Part shown: one piece after another, positions 12,501-23,448 of the stretch
Layout of the letters: the number at the start of each line of letters is the position of its first letter
Position numbering within the stretch: position 1 is the stretch's first letter
DNA from: Hevea brasiliensis
Taxonomy: Eukaryota > Streptophyta > Magnoliopsida > Malpighiales > Euphorbiaceae
Reading direction: 5' to 3'
Length of the DNA: 64,000 bases
Assembly (NCBI RefSeq): GCF_030052815.1
Contig: NC_079505.1
Coordinates: 13,432,388-13,496,387, forward strand
Program-made: the position numbers and the translations under genes
The notes under the pieces: generated by a model
What the model was told of the DNA's origin: nothing
What the model saw: only the letters and a program-made list of their open reading frames with translations
Databases searched by the model: none

Positions 12501-14792
12501 ATGTACTGGTGTTGGATACTTGCACCTTATTCTAGGTAGCATTGGTGATAAGCAATTTGTATATATTAATTGCAAAGAGCAATGGCAAAAGCAATGCAAA
12601 ATATGCAATGGAAATTTGGGTCACTTGCATCGACGAATTTATAATTATCGACTACACTAAGTTAGCCTTATTTTTAACAATTATTTTTTATTTTAATAAT
12701 TAATTCTTTATTTTATGTTGAGTAATGGTTTGTTATTGATTAGGGTTAATTAAAAAAAGACCCTCTTAAGGCTTGCTCCAAAATGCACTGTAGTTTCTAT
12801 TATTTCAAAATCAGCAATTTTGGTCCTCATACTACAATAACTGAGAAAAAAATATTTTGTGGATTTATTTTATAATATAGCTGTTATTGTTGAGGGAGGA
12901 AAGTAAAATTAAAATTTTAGGCACTAAATTAAACCCAATTTTAAATGTAAGAGACTAAAATGTACTCCTTGAATTCAGGAAATGTTGTTCAGGGAGTAAA
13001 GTAACATTAAAATTTTAGGCACTAAATTAGATCTAATTTGAAATATACTCCACCCATCCCATAAAGGTTGACCACTATTCCTTTTTAGGATATGAGAAAA
13101 TATATTCCCACTTTCACAAGTGGTTTTCCTATTAACTCCATAGTGAAATCTGATATTAATTGTAATTTTTCTATATTTTCAAGGCAAACAATGCTAGATG
13201 ATGCAGCGTGAAGCTCAAAGAAAACACACACTCACAATACTCAAAGTATTTGAAAGAAATTCGCAACAGAATTTTATTAATTAAAACTCGAAAACTGAAA
13301 ATACATAGGATATATGAGCTATTTATAGAGTTATAATCTCCTAAACCTAATAGGAAAAATAAATCTACTTTTTAGGAAGTTTAGATAAACTAAAATATAA
13401 TAGGAAATCATAAATAAAATAGGAAGAAATCTAAATCCTCGATAAAGTAGGAAAACAAATAAATCCTAAATAGAGTTGGAAAGCTTCCTAAATTAACTCT
13501 GAACTATTTCTATTGCTGCTAGAAGTCTTCACAAGATGAGGTGAATTAGGAATTTAGGACTGCTGGAGATGAAAATTAATTAAAAACACATTGCTGCCTT
13601 GCTGTCCAGGGAATCTCACACCTGGGTGTGGGATATGCTGCCCCCAAGAATCATCTTTGCCCAAACCTACTAGAAATTGCTATTTTTCCCTTTTTTATGC
13701 TAGCATGCTTCCATTGTTGCTTGACTTGCTTCTTCCCCATAAAAATGCCCCGCATCACTTGATAAAGAGAAAGATGCCTTTCTTTTTTTTAAGAAAATAA
13801 TGAGGGGCATAAAAGGAAAAATGGAATGAAAAATATGGGTTGGCAAACTGTTAATTATGTTTTCTGAAACTCTGTAAAAGATGAAAGGTGACAACCTTTT
13901 TGGGTTTGAGTAATAAAATTTGAGGGATATTTTCCCAAATGTATCATGTGGTTTAACAATCAAGGAACCATACTTTCATTTTCATCAAAATGGCTGAGCT
14001 TTTATGCTGCTACACTGTCCTTTAAACTGTTAATAAAATGTTGATGTGGCGATATTTTTGAAATTATGTGGTAGTAAATTAAGTCTGCCACATTAGCAAG
14101 TCGTTAACATCTTCAAGGGACAATGTAAAAGAGAATAACACAGGGTACTGTTTTGATAAAAATTAAAGTTGTCCCTGAAGTGATATAGTTCTAAAACACA
14201 TGGTACATTTGTGTAATTATCCCAAAATTTTATAATTATTTTAAGTCAAGGACTAAAGTGTAGAGCCACAAGGATCTGCTGCAAGGTATCTTCAAAATCA
14301 CCATGAAAATTGATAGAGTGGCTATATTTGGAATGAATCTCTTCTTTGTTGTTCTTTTGGGTATTTGCCATTGTTAACACTTGTCATTAATATGATACAA
14401 ATGTTATTCTATTTTTATCAACAAAAATGTGATATAGCTTCTAAATGCAACAAAAATGTGTTATAGCTTCTAAATGAATGAAGGACATAATAGTATTTGT
14501 AACTTTCAAGAACTAATTTTTTCCCTCAAAACTCTTGGTTGCCAAACAAAAGAAAATCCCTTTCTCCTCATTTTCTCTCCTTCCATTTTCAACCAATTCA
14601 AGCAAAAAGATAGACTTGAAATCTTTCCTCTTTCTCTCTGTTCTTGCATTCTCCATTCTCTCCTTGCATTTAAACGTAGCTTATCTCATTGACACTTGTT
14701 TGCCTGCAGATTTTAAATATGCTCTGGTGCTTGAGCCAACTAATAAAAGAGCAGCCGTTTCTGCTGAAAGATTACGGAAGGTGTTTCAATAG
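565..14792 (+). CDS. TOC64: OEP64/TOC64 family organelle outer-membrane import receptor, 3' part (9 exons)
   Basis: Exons read by splice sites and frame: 565-747, 866-1010, 8028-8196, 8685-8819, 8978-9178, 9756-9883, 9969-10020, 11657-11726 and 14710-14792 (stop TAG). All have AG/GT borders and join into one frame of about 388 residues. The first five exons encode the end of the amidase-like domain ([30 protein letters not shown]). The last four encode three TPR motifs ([32 protein letters not shown]). The Lys, Asn, Asn, Lys and Arg positions of a carboxylate clamp are present. In this family that TPR binds the C-terminus of Hsp70/Hsp90, which delivers precursor proteins to the chloroplast (TOC64/OEP64) or mitochondrial (OM64) outer membrane. 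Which organelle cannot be decided, because the N-terminal membrane anchor is outside the window. The family is normally near 600 residues. The coding part looks intact despite large transposon-filled introns. Confidence 0.9.
2225..2241. repeat. Target-site duplication, left copy
   Basis: TTATTTTTATAAACTCT occurs here and again, identical over 17 bp, at 5581-5597, exactly flanking the LINE. Length and position fit target-primed reverse transcription. Confidence 0.85.
2258..2641 (-). pseudogene. RTE LINE: C-terminal region after reverse transcriptase
   Basis: An open stretch of 127 codons ending in [11 protein letters not shown]. It contains [14 protein letters not shown], a [12 protein letters not shown] segment, [11 protein letters not shown], and a basic [14 protein letters not shown] patch. 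This is the conserved tail that follows the RT domain in plant RTE elements; its exact role is unknown. It is separated from the RT domain by a stop. Confidence 0.8.
2900..4206 (-). pseudogene. RTE LINE: linker and reverse transcriptase domain, broken
   Basis: The minus strand shows the linker ([13 protein letters not shown] from 4206), then RT signatures: [55 protein letters not shown], and the catalytic FADD box at 3057-3068. The two Asp of FADD are kept. Frame changes and stops occur near 3660, 3290 and 3000; the last is next to a ~24-bp tandem duplication (ctctagctttctattgactc). The RT would copy its own RNA at a nicked target in the intact family. This copy cannot be translated through. 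Confidence 0.82.
4441..5465 (-). pseudogene. RTE LINE: apurinic-type endonuclease domain, broken
   Basis: The minus strand from 5465 shows a short N-terminal region, then the start of an APE-like endonuclease ([25 protein letters not shown]), and after a break its second half ([39 protein letters not shown]). In the intact family this domain nicks the target DNA. Tandem heptad-like repeats ([12 protein letters not shown]) precede it. There is a gap of about 200 bp between the two open parts with stops in all useful frames. Confidence 0.78.
5581..5597. repeat. Target-site duplication, right copy
   Basis: Second copy of the 17-bp direct repeat found at 2225-2241. A short (TTTTA)n run at 5564-5590 overlaps it and the 5' end of the element. 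Confidence 0.85.
6644..6669. repeat. (AACTC)n pentamer array, 3' tail of RTE copy 2
   Basis: About five copies of AACTC directly abut the 3' end of the LINE (TTGAG in element orientation). Simple-repeat tails in place of poly(A) are typical of RTE elements. Confidence 0.85.
6692..7821 (-). pseudogene. RTE LINE copy 2: partial reverse transcriptase and C-terminal region
   Basis: The minus strand from 7821 reads [57 protein letters not shown], then the region of the catalytic box (7449-7460), which here reads FAND, so the first catalytic Asp is lost. The tail region ([14 protein letters not shown]) lies at 7086-6898 and continues to 6692. Frames change near 7560-7620 and near 7176, and stops separate the blocks. 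Confidence 0.8.
8421..8600 (+). mobile_element. Possible tRNA-derived SINE remnant in intron
   Basis: GTGCAACAGTGAGGTT (about 8437) followed by GGAGGTCATGGGTCTAACC (about 8469) resembles the A-box and B-box region of plant Au-like SINEs. It lies in the intron between exons 8028-8196 and 8685-8819. Ends and target duplications are not clear, so this is a weak call from general resemblance. Confidence 0.35.
9179..9755 (+). other. Intron of OEP64/TOC64; nothing recognised
   Basis: Donor GTAAAC at 9179, acceptor TTAG at 9752-9755. It separates the amidase-like part from the TPR part. A run of 17-18 A lies near 9633-9650. No other feature seen. Confidence 0.75.
10021..11656 (+). other. Intron of OEP64/TOC64; nothing recognised
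   Basis: Donor GTGATT at 10021, acceptor CCAG at 11653-11656, between two TPR exons. AT-rich, with no coding block or repeat that I recognise. Confidence 0.7.
11901..11989. repeat. Inverted repeat (89-bp foldback)
   Basis: GATCCATTTCACACTGGAA at 11901-11919 is perfectly complementary to 11971-11989 (19 bp). The inner ATTCTCTCT/AGAGAGAAT segments also pair, leaving a loop of roughly 25-30 bases. The RNA of this intron could form a long hairpin. Confidence 0.85.
12316..12340. repeat. (ATA)n microsatellite
   Basis: About eight ATA/TAA units in the last intron of the OEP64/TOC64 gene. Confidence 0.95.
12880..13050. repeat. Diverged direct repeat, period about 120 bp
   Basis: A segment with AATTTTAGGCACTAAATTA appears near 12914 and again near 13010 in similar surroundings (agggagtaaagtaa.. 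and taatttgaaat). It is an old tandem duplication inside the intron. Confidence 0.6.
13190..13800 (-). mobile_element. Candidate LTR-like or TRIM-like remnant (minus strand)
   Basis: On the minus strand a TATA box (CTCTATAAATAGCTC, about 13316-13330) is followed about 40 bases on by an AATAAA-type signal (about 13275) and then a leader rich in TGTGTG. That order resembles the U3-R-U5 layout of an LTR. I could not find clean TG..CA ends, a target duplication or a partner LTR, so the call is tentative. Confidence 0.25.
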
Positions 14793-16712
14793 GAGATCAA
14801 AGTGAATGCATCTGTCGAGGAATGACAAAGTATCCAATTTATCATTTTTTCATAAAAGCCTCATTAACTTCTCTGCAGCAGATGACACAGTTAAACAGTT
14901 TGATGAGTGTTGCTTCTCAGTTATCTTACACACAAAAAATGGCTTGAAGAATGCTTTGCAAGTAGAGAAGGGATGGTAATCCTTCTTCATGGAAGCTCTG
15001 AAGAGTGAGGGTTTTTTTTTTGTGGCAATCAGTTTAGCATAAGTGGGTAATTATCACTGTTGTCAGCATTGGTAATTATGTTGCAATTTTGTTCATTTTA
15101 ATATTTTATGAAAGGGTTGTAATTTTAGTTTTGAGGTGGTTTAATATATATTTGACCTAGAATTGATCAAAATTTTGATTAATTGAAGCTGTATCGGAAC
15201 AGGATCAAAACCGATTGGTTTGGTTTCGGGTTAGAAAAGAAAAAAATAAGAAAAATCAACCATCAAATTTGATTAAAATGAGATCAAGTCGGATTGAATT
15301 GAAACATTTCTTTCCTCTTCTCTTGTGCTGTTAGCCATATGTTGTGATCGACTTTTCTCTGGTCAGTATTTCAAGATTTGTTCAATAAAGTTCTTCATGT
15401 TCTTTGTGTGATTGAATTCAAGGTCCTCAACAACAATTATCTTTTGACAGATTTTTGATAAGTTTTGATCCTTTTAGCAGATTTCTGTAGTTTATGGACG
15501 TACAAGCAAATCCCTTTTAACAAATTTTCTTCAATTCTTGGACTAGGTTTGATTTCTTCGACCAATAAATTCTCGATTATGGATATGGTAAAATTCCAGG
15601 ACTTACTGATCCATTTTCAATTTAAAAACTGGCTAGTCTAATTGAGAGAGTGAAGACTTGTATCAAGTGAATAATATGCTTTCAATCGCTAGATTATGCT
15701 AGGCGAGTCAAATAATTTAAATTTATTAAAAATGAAGAGATAGATAAAAAAGCAAAGATGTCAAATGAATTAATAAAAAGAATTTTTATCAATTAACTTT
15801 AATTTAGTGGTATTCAAAAATAATTTTTAAAATTATGAAATCTCACCTGCTAATACAAGACAAATTCTCTATAATTCTTGCAAAATACATGGAGAATCAT
15901 TCTTTATACATTATTTTAAGGCAGGCAATATTTCATTATTTTAAGAGAATTGCTTTAGCTAATCCAGTTTTGATGCTTACACTCCCAACAATTAAGTTGT
16001 TTAACATAAATAACTCATAGAATATAAATTATTTCAGTAATAACTTGGCTAATTACACACACACCCAATCCAATAAAAAAGATAGGGACTTACCCTCCAT
16101 TTCTCCCCTCCTCACTCTTTTATTAGACCAATTTTAAATATAAATCATAACTAATCTCGTTGACTAATTGATCATTCAATATAAACATTGAAGCTCAATG
16201 CTGGATGAATTTGTAAAAAAGAAAAAAGAAAAAAAAACAATTAATAAATGATAACCTACAAAATGCAACTTTTATTCCAATTAGATACTTACCTGTGCAT
16301 TGTATGGATATTTTTAATTTTTAAAATTATTAATAAAATAAATAATAAAAATATAGCATCTAAATTTAGGAAAAATATTAAAAATATATAAAAAAAATCT
16401 TAAATTTTAAGAATATAAATATTTGTAAAAGCTCTTGTTCACTATTTCCACTTACTTTTTTATTATAATTTTCAAGATATGATGATTATAGTTTATAATG
16501 TTTTTAAATTTATATTTTTTATTAAAATTTCATAAAATTATTTTTTCAATAGTAATTCTACTTGGTATTCATTCACGATTATATATTTGTGGTTGTGGCT
16601 TTTTACATGTTATTATTATGTTAATTAATTATTTTTTATTTTATTTTTTTATTAGTACTATTTAATTCCTTATCATAACTCAGTTTGACGTTATGATTTT
16701 ATACCATAATTC

Positions 16713-16786
<74 letters not shown>

Positions 16787-17096
16787 GATGAATTAAAATT
16801 ATGGATAATCACTTAGTTGTATGATTGCATTTTTAATAATTTGTACTTATTAATTCTAATTTAAGATTTTTTTGCAATTACAATTCACAAAAACAGATAT
16901 ATATTAATTTTATTTAACATTTTATATTAAGTATTGATAAACTAAAAAATTAAATATAAAATAATAGTAATAATAAGATAAGGGTAAAATAGACAAATAA
17001 AAAAATATCTAATAGAATACTTAATTTAGATGAACTTATTTTAGAGATAAGATATATAGATTACATAAGTGGTTTCCATGAGGTAGATTAACCTCT
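14793..17096. other. Intergenic region between the OEP64/TOC64 gene and the P450
   Basis: The 3' UTR of the OEP64/TOC64 gene must occupy the first few hundred bases; no poly(A) signal could be fixed. From about 15365 on, blocks match 62220-63230 (for example around 15430-15550 and 16049-16210), showing an old duplication of the P450 downstream flank. The rest is AT-rich with no gene seen. Confidence 0.65.
16714..16778. repeat. (AT)n microsatellite
   Basis: About 32 uninterrupted AT units. Length is likely polymorphic. Confidence 0.97.
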
Positions 17097-18653
17097 TCAA
17101 GGAGCAAATCTTTTGAAAACCCTAACCTTCAAACCCTTTTTCATATAAAGTAATATAGAAACACTTGGACTGACAGGATGGTTTTCAACCACTTGAAGAG
17201 AATAATTCCATATAACAGAAGCAGCAATCGCTTTCATTTGTAGGAATGCCAACTCCTTACCTATGCAACTCCTGGGTCCTGCATTGAATGCTACGAACTT
17301 GTAAGAGGGCACATGTTTGATTCTTCCTCCCTCTGAAATCCACCTCTCTGGTTTGAATTCCAAGCAATCTTTACCCCATATTTCTTCCATCCTGCCCATT
17401 GAGTAGAAGGATAATAGAATCCTCATATTTCTAGGCACATTATGCCCGCTTGGAAAAATGTCTTCTTCAATTGACACTTTGTGGTTGAAAGGTATTGGTG
17501 GATACAGCCTCAAAACTTCACATATAACTGCATGGAGATAAACTAGTTTCCTTCCCTCTTGAATACTGAAAACCCTCCATTTTTCACTTGTTTTTGCACC
17601 TAAATTTGCTTTGATCTCTTCCAAAATCTTTTGCTCTACAAATGGGTGAGTTCCGACAAGCCAGAAGAGCCAGACAAGACCAGCACCTATGGTGTCTCTC
17701 CCAGCTGTCAAGAGATTAAATGCCATGTCTCTTAGAAACTTGTTTGATTTAATCAGAATGCCACTTTCTGCTGCTACTTTTGCAAAATCATTATCTTCTG
17801 CCAGAAAGTATGTTAACAAGTCGAAACCCTCTCCTTCCATTTGATCTTTGCAGCTTTGGCCTACTTGCTCTCGCTTTCTTATAATACATTGCTCCAAAAA
17901 ATCATCAAAAATCTTCCAAGATTTCTTGAACTTCTTCTCATTCCCAATCTGAAGCCATCTTTGCAACTTCCAAATGCTTGCAGGCAATGCATGCCGGTAA
18001 ATGATGATCTCCTCTATATCATCAAAAGCTTTCTGATAAGCAATTTCAGGGAATTCAATAGAAAGGGAATTTGGGTCAAAGCCTAAAACCAACCGGCAGA
18101 TATTATCAAACGTGAATCGCTGAAACACATCTTGCATGTCTACTTGTGAAACATTTTCCAGAAGTGGAAATAAGCCATTTAAGATCTTTTGCCTCAAAGT
18201 GATCTCTACAGCCAAATCGAACCTCTTGTTCTTGACTAATAAAGAGTGAAATATTCTCCTCTGAATACTCCAGCTATCAGAATCAGAATTGAAAATTCCA
18301 TCTCCCAGAGGTTCAAAAATCTGTCTGAACTCAGGGCCCTTGGGATAGTTGGGGAAGTTCTTGCTCAGAACATAATGGACGTTCATGGGATCGCTAATCA
18401 ACAAAAAATCCGTGCCAAAGAACCAAGGTCCTTTGAGCAAAAAAGTGCCTTTATTTTGTTGAAGAATAAAAGTGAAAAAATCATGGATATGAGACAAGTT
18501 CCAAAGAAGAGCAGGAATCATCCCGAAAACAGGCCAATCGATGATTACATAGCTACTTCTTCTATTCCACCTCGAAAGCCATAGAAGAAGAAGAAGAATA
18601 AAAACAATGGAGAGAAATGCTGCTATTATCAGTGTAGACCCGAACATGTTCAT
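17097..18653 (-). CDS. CYP96A: Cytochrome P450, CYP96A type (alkane hydroxylase MAH1-like)
   Basis: An uninterrupted 518-residue frame from ATG at 18653 to TGA at 17097; CYP96A genes are usually single-exon and near 500 residues. An N-terminal membrane anchor (about residues 8-27, rich in I/L/V) is followed by a Pro hinge (DWPVFGMIP). Then come KGP (74-76), PNYPKGPEF (101-109), the I-helix AGRDT (317-321), the ExxR motif (E379, R382), PERW (435-438), and the haem loop FNAGPRSCIG (456-465) with ligand Cys463. In Arabidopsis the CYP96A member MAH1 hydroxylates wax alkanes mid-chain to secondary alcohols and ketones in the ER. Substrate here is inferred, not shown. The neighbouring gene is unrelated. 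A broken 3' fragment of a paralogue lies at 63250-63435. All key residues are intact, so it is probably functional. Confidence 0.93.
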   Translation of the reverse strand: MNMFGSTLIIAAFLSIVFILLLLLWLSRWNRRSSYVIIDWPVFGMIPALLWNLSHIHDFFTFILQQNKGTFLLKGPWFFGTDFLLISDPMNVHYVLSKNFPNYPKGPEFRQIFEPLGDGIFNSDSDSWSIQRRIFHSLLVKNKRFDLAVEITLRQKILNGLFPLLENVSQVDMQDVFQRFTFDNICRLVLGFDPNSLSIEFPEIAYQKAFDDIEEIIIYRHALPASIWKLQRWLQIGNEKKFKKSWKIFDDFLEQCIIRKREQVGQSCKDQMEGEGFDLLTYFLAEDNDFAKVAAESGILIKSNKFLRDMAFNLLTAGRDTIGAGLVWLFWLVGTHPFVEQKILEEIKANLGAKTSEKWRVFSIQEGRKLVYLHAVICEVLRLYPPIPFNHKVSIEEDIFPSGHNVPRNMRILLSFYSMGRMEEIWGKDCLEFKPERWISEGGRIKHVPSYKFVAFNAGPRSCIGKELAFLQMKAIAASVIWNYSLQVVENHPVSPSVSILLYMKKGLKVRVFKRFAP

Positions 18654-18741
18654 TCAAGCTATGTTGAGTATCTTTTTTGTTTTTGGATAAGCAACTCTGC
18701 TATGTTGCTTCGCTTTGAAATAGCCTAAGCCAAGCTATAGA

Positions 18742-18750
18742 TATTTATAG
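18742..18750 (-). promoter_or_regulatory. TATA box of the P450 gene
   Basis: CTATAAATA on the minus strand, about 90 bases upstream of the start codon, leaving room for a transcript start about 30 bases on and a 55-60 base leader. Confidence 0.65.
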
Positions 18751-19786
18751 ATCAAGTGATGACTATTTTGGGATTTAAGTTTGCATTTTAATAAAAAAAA
18801 ATTGTGTCCTGTCAATAATATATATCAATCACAATGAATTATTGCTCTGTGTGTGTATATATATATAAAGTAAAATTTAATTTTATTAAAAAATATTTTT
18901 AAATAATAATTTTAAATACACTAAATTAATATAGAAATGACAATAAAAAAATCTCAATTAACGTAAACTAAGAATACCATGAGTGTTATTATTTTTGAAT
19001 GTCTAAAATTTAATATTCATGTATATATTTGACATTAATATATGATAATAGAATTTTTTTATAATTAATAAAATTGTGAAAAAATAGAAGAGAAATATCT
19101 GCATTCCCTGCAAACCTTTTTTTCATGTCCCCTCTGTTAATTTCTCCAACTTATGAGAGTGAATAACTGTTTGTTTTCTTTATTATTATTTAATATATTT
19201 TTTATTTGCTGACATGTTACTGAGGTGGCTGACATTGCACTGATATCAATGTCACGTCAATAATTTTAATATTATTTTTTTATCTGAGTGTAAAAGATTA
19301 AAAACACATATCTATTAAATATTTCTCTAAAAAATTTTAAACATTTATTTAAAATTATTATCGATCTTTTCCTTTTCAAAAAATTTCTCTTTTCTTTTAT
19401 TCAATAAATCCCATAAAATCATAGAGAATTTCTCCTTGCCCTCTAAATCAAGATCTCACTACATGAGATGTTAGAATTACTAACAAAAAATTTTGTAATG
19501 ATATTAATTTTATTACTATAAAGTTAATATTCAATAGCAACATAAATAATTGTTAATAAATAATTATTTATTATTATTACTATTATTAAAAGAATTAATA
19601 ATAATTATTATTGCTATTAAAAATTTAACAATAGAAATAATAATTAGTGCTATACTCTTAGTTTAATCTAATTTTTTTTATGATGTTTAATTTAATTTTT
19701 TTTTTATAATTTTAACTTAGCACGTTTCATAATTCAAACTCTTATTAAATAAATATTTTAATTCATCAAAATAACAAATCATAATT

Positions 19787-19862
<76 letters not shown>

Positions 19863-19919
19863 CTTAAGATATCAAGATTGAAAATCCAAGGCTCAATTTT
19901 CTTTTTTATCCATTATTTA
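18751..19919. other. AT-rich intergenic DNA upstream of the P450
   Basis: Very AT-rich, with stops in all frames. No gene or recognised transposon seen. It contains the 5' flank of the P450 and a TA microsatellite. Confidence 0.7.
19790..19857. repeat. (TA)n microsatellite
   Basis: About 34 uninterrupted TA units. Confidence 0.97.
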
Positions 19920-21216
19920 ATACTATTTTATATTTTTTATTCCTTTTCATTCTATTCCATAATTAAAATTGATAATTTTATTTATAGGCTTTTTATTAAC
20001 TTTGATATTTAGTATAGATCGAAGCAAAATTTGGTGAAAATTTTTATTAAGTTATAACGACTTGTGTCTTATTTTGATAATTATATTCGTCTTAATTATT
20101 ATTTATTTATTTATATAGTTTTTATTGAAATAAGATATTATTTGATTATATTTGATAATTAAATAACATTTAATAAAGTGTAAATATATATTTTTTATAT
20201 GCTAAAGTCTTAATAATTTCAATAATAATTATTACATTATGATGTAGTGATATTAATTTTTAGTTTCTTTAAAATAAAAATTAAATTCAAACAATATTTC
20301 TAAATCATGATATTTTAGTTTATCCCATTTTATTTAGTATTTTACATAATTTTAATCTTTATTTTAGTTAATTGTTTCATTTTCATAATTTTATATTTAA
20401 TTTATAGAATTTTTTATTTATTTATTTTGAAGGTCAACCATGCAACCAGGAGAGATTTATATGGTGATTTGGAATTTTTAATATTGAGCACTACTAATCT
20501 TTAAGGCTTTTGTCGCTTACTTACAGAAAGTTTAGGATAATTTTTTGTTAGGTTGACATCAGAGTGGACGCAGGATTAAATATAAAAGGAGGCCAAAATT
20601 TAATCTCAATTTATAAATCAAAATTAAAATAATGAGAATTGAAATCTGAAAATTTAGATTAAAAAGCAAATTAATTAAAAGAAAAACACATATTGTATAT
20701 ATTTTTTTACGTAAAAAGTCTATTTTAATTCGTAAAGAATACGGTAATAGTTATGTAAACTTTTAAAATGTTATAAAGTTTAAATAAGTCTTTTAAATTT
20801 AAAAAAAAAATTAAATAAATTTTTTAAAAATTTACCTTTAATACAAATTCAATTAAGGATATTCATGAAAATCTTCTAACTATAGGTTCTCATCAATATT
20901 TTTGTATATTTAATTTTTAATATCTTAATAATTATTTACTACATCCTAAAATAGATTAATAAGTTATTTTTTATCAAATAATTAAAGAAATTTCTTTATA
21001 AGTTCAAGAAACTTTTTTAAATAAGTTTTTAAAACTATTTTGTAAATAGTAACTTATCAATTTGCTCCATAATATAGCAGATTTCCACCAAATAATAATA
21101 AAGCTTATTTATTCATAAAATAGTAAAAGAACTTATTTAATCTAATTTTTAAATTTTAAAGGACTTATTAATCTTTTTAAATATTAAAGAATTTTATTAG
21201 ACCCTAAAATACTTTA

Positions 21217-21221
21217 AGAAC
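21217..21221. repeat. Target-site duplication AGAAC, left copy
   Basis: AGAAC here and at 33340-33344 flanks the Athila-like element. The duplicated locus near 48581 has one uninterrupted copy (AAAAC), confirming a 5-bp duplication. Confidence 0.88.
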
Positions 21222-22879
21222 TGATGAATCAAGTATCGTTCCCACGAGGATTTGCCGTTTGAGTACCAAACTATGAATGAAGCAATTATTTGGGCTAATG
21301 ATTAATGAATGAATGGTAAATGTAAATGAGCGAAGTAAATTGATTAATCTAATTAGAATATGTGAAGAGCAAGCAAATAAATTCTAAATGTAGTTTGCAA
21401 TTAAACTAAATTAATAATGGGTAATTTAAATGAAAATTTAATTATGTTAAAAGTGATTCCAGAGTTGGGGGTTTATGCATAAATTAATTGGGACTTGTCT
21501 TGGGCATTCCAATTTTTAGGGAAAAATAGAGTTTGAAGGTGATTAATTCTAAATTCCTTTGATTTCTTTTTCAAGCAAACCAAAGTGTATTCTAAAATAA
21601 CCAAACCTACTTTCGTATGTTATTTGATTACTCTAAAACCCATTAAGTTTTGTAACCAATCATTAATTCCTCTTAAAATCCTAGTTTATTTCTAAATCGA
21701 GGTGATTTTAAGTTCCAATTCTTGATTATCTATCAATGACTTTCACCTTTCGGTCTTTCAATCAAAGATTAACACAACACCCAATGGGTACCAACATTAG
21801 GCAAGTAAATCAAGTACACAAGGAAGGAATCAAAACTCATATTTATGCAAAATAAGGAAATACCCAGTCCAAATACACAAATTAATCTAAAACATATTTC
21901 CCAACTCTGAAATCTAAAGAGTTTACTCACTCATGATGGTATTTACAAGAAAGATTGATGGAAAAGTAAAGAAAAACATGATAAGAGGATTAAAATAGAA
22001 AAACCCAGGTAGAAGAACCCAAAACTCTGGTTTCTGGAGCTCCAAAAATGGTTGCAGAAGCTCCTCCCCAGAAAGTGGCGTCTCCTCCTCTCTCTATTAT
22101 ATTTTCTTTCCTTTTTGTTTCTCCCTTCCTTTTCCTCTTTTTTTGGCAAAAACTAGGAAATGATGAATTTATATGGTCCCAAAAAGTTACCCTAAAAGTA
22201 AATAAGAGCCAAAGAGTGGATAGGAAATGAGGTGTAAAATTATCCAAGTCAGCAGCATTATTCACGTTCTGGGCAGTCTGCTTAGGGTACGGCTTAACCC
22301 TAAGCAGCTTCTTAGCAAATTTCAGCCTCAGTCGCATGCGCTTAAGGTTAAGCGGACCCTCGAAATCTCGTGATCGAATAAAATGAGTTTTTCTGCTCAT
22401 GCATGACTTCCAGCTTGACCTGTGCTGCACCTTAAGCACTGCCGCTTTACCCTAAGCAGGATCTTAAGCAATTCTTGGCAGGTTGTGGAGTAAAAGCTTG
22501 AATATGTAGGATTTAAGCCGTACTTGACTTTCAGCTTGAACAGGCTTAAGGTTAAGCTTATATGACATACCCTAAGCAACATCATAAGCAAAGTCTTAAG
22601 TAAATTTCGGCTAACTTGTTCTTTCAAAACTTGATTTCTTCAACTTTCCTTCATGCTTAAAGAATTCCAAATTTCTTCAAATCACTTCCTAATGCACTCA
22701 TTGATCTTCGATTTGCCACAAAATCCTATCAAAAACAACAAAATTACAAAAATCAAATATAAAGTATTTAAATTTAACAAATAAGCTAAAATAAAGCTAA
22801 AAACATAAAATATAATAAAATATAAGGGCAAAATGGATGCAAAACTACCCTAAAATGCCTATATGAAATGAGTGTAACA
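21222..22879 (-). repeat. 3' LTR of Athila-like element
   Basis: 1658 bp, TG..CA ends, matching 31673-33339 closely. Most differences are single bases, with a patch of higher divergence near 22325-22385. It contains many GCTTAAG/TAAGCA motifs (22270-22610). Confidence 0.9.
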
Positions 22880-22895
22880 AATTCCCCCAAACTCA
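22880..22895 (-). promoter_or_regulatory. Polypurine tract of Athila-like element
   Basis: On the minus strand GAGTTTGGGGGAATT abuts the 3' LTR, the expected site for plus-strand DNA priming. It follows a CTTGAGGACAAGCAAAGG stretch typical of Athila elements. Confidence 0.8.
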
Positions 22896-23448
22896 AACCT
22901 TTGCTTGTCCTCAAGCAAATTAAAAACAATTAACGCAATTTGGGGTACCTTACCTTAAATTTATGAAAATTACTTATCCAAACTCTCAAGTTTACCTTTA
23001 GCCACCAACAAACCATATACCCACTTTCAAGATACAAAGAGTTTAATCCTCACTAAAGTTATCACCGCTTAGCCTTTGGGTCAATTATCCATATCATCAA
23101 ACCCAAACCAATTAATCACAAAGAATAATCATGCCTAAATAGACTATAGGGTAATCCATAAACTAAAGTGTCTCAAATAATGATGGAAGTAAATGAATGG
23201 ATTAATGATATCCCAATCCCATAGGCAATTCTCCTATTCCAATCTCCACTAATGTAGCAAAACACCATCAAAAGATCAAAAAAACTTTCAAGGGTTGTAA
23301 TGGGGCCAAGGGGGTGATAATGTGGCTAACAAGGAAAGGATAAAGGTAACAAAATATGAGAATAATCAAATTGTTAAAATATCAAGACACAATTTTCTTT
23401 TTTGAATCAAATGGGGGAAGGATCTTTACAACTATTCACCAATGCTAG

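Larger units (their letters stand above)
11727..14709 (+). other. Last intron of OEP64/TOC64, 3 kb, with small repeats
   Basis: Donor GTGAGG at 11727, acceptor GCAG at 14706-14709. It holds a foldback (11901-11989), an ATA microsatellite, a diverged direct repeat (12880-13050), an LTR-like stretch (13190-13800), and a ~31-bp tandem duplication near 14425-14485 (atagcttctaaatg). No coding exon of this gene was found inside it. Confidence 0.7.

Noticed and set aside
17841..18584. Plus-strand open frames opposite the P450
   Set aside because: They are antisense shadows of the CYP96A coding sequence, with no family resemblance.
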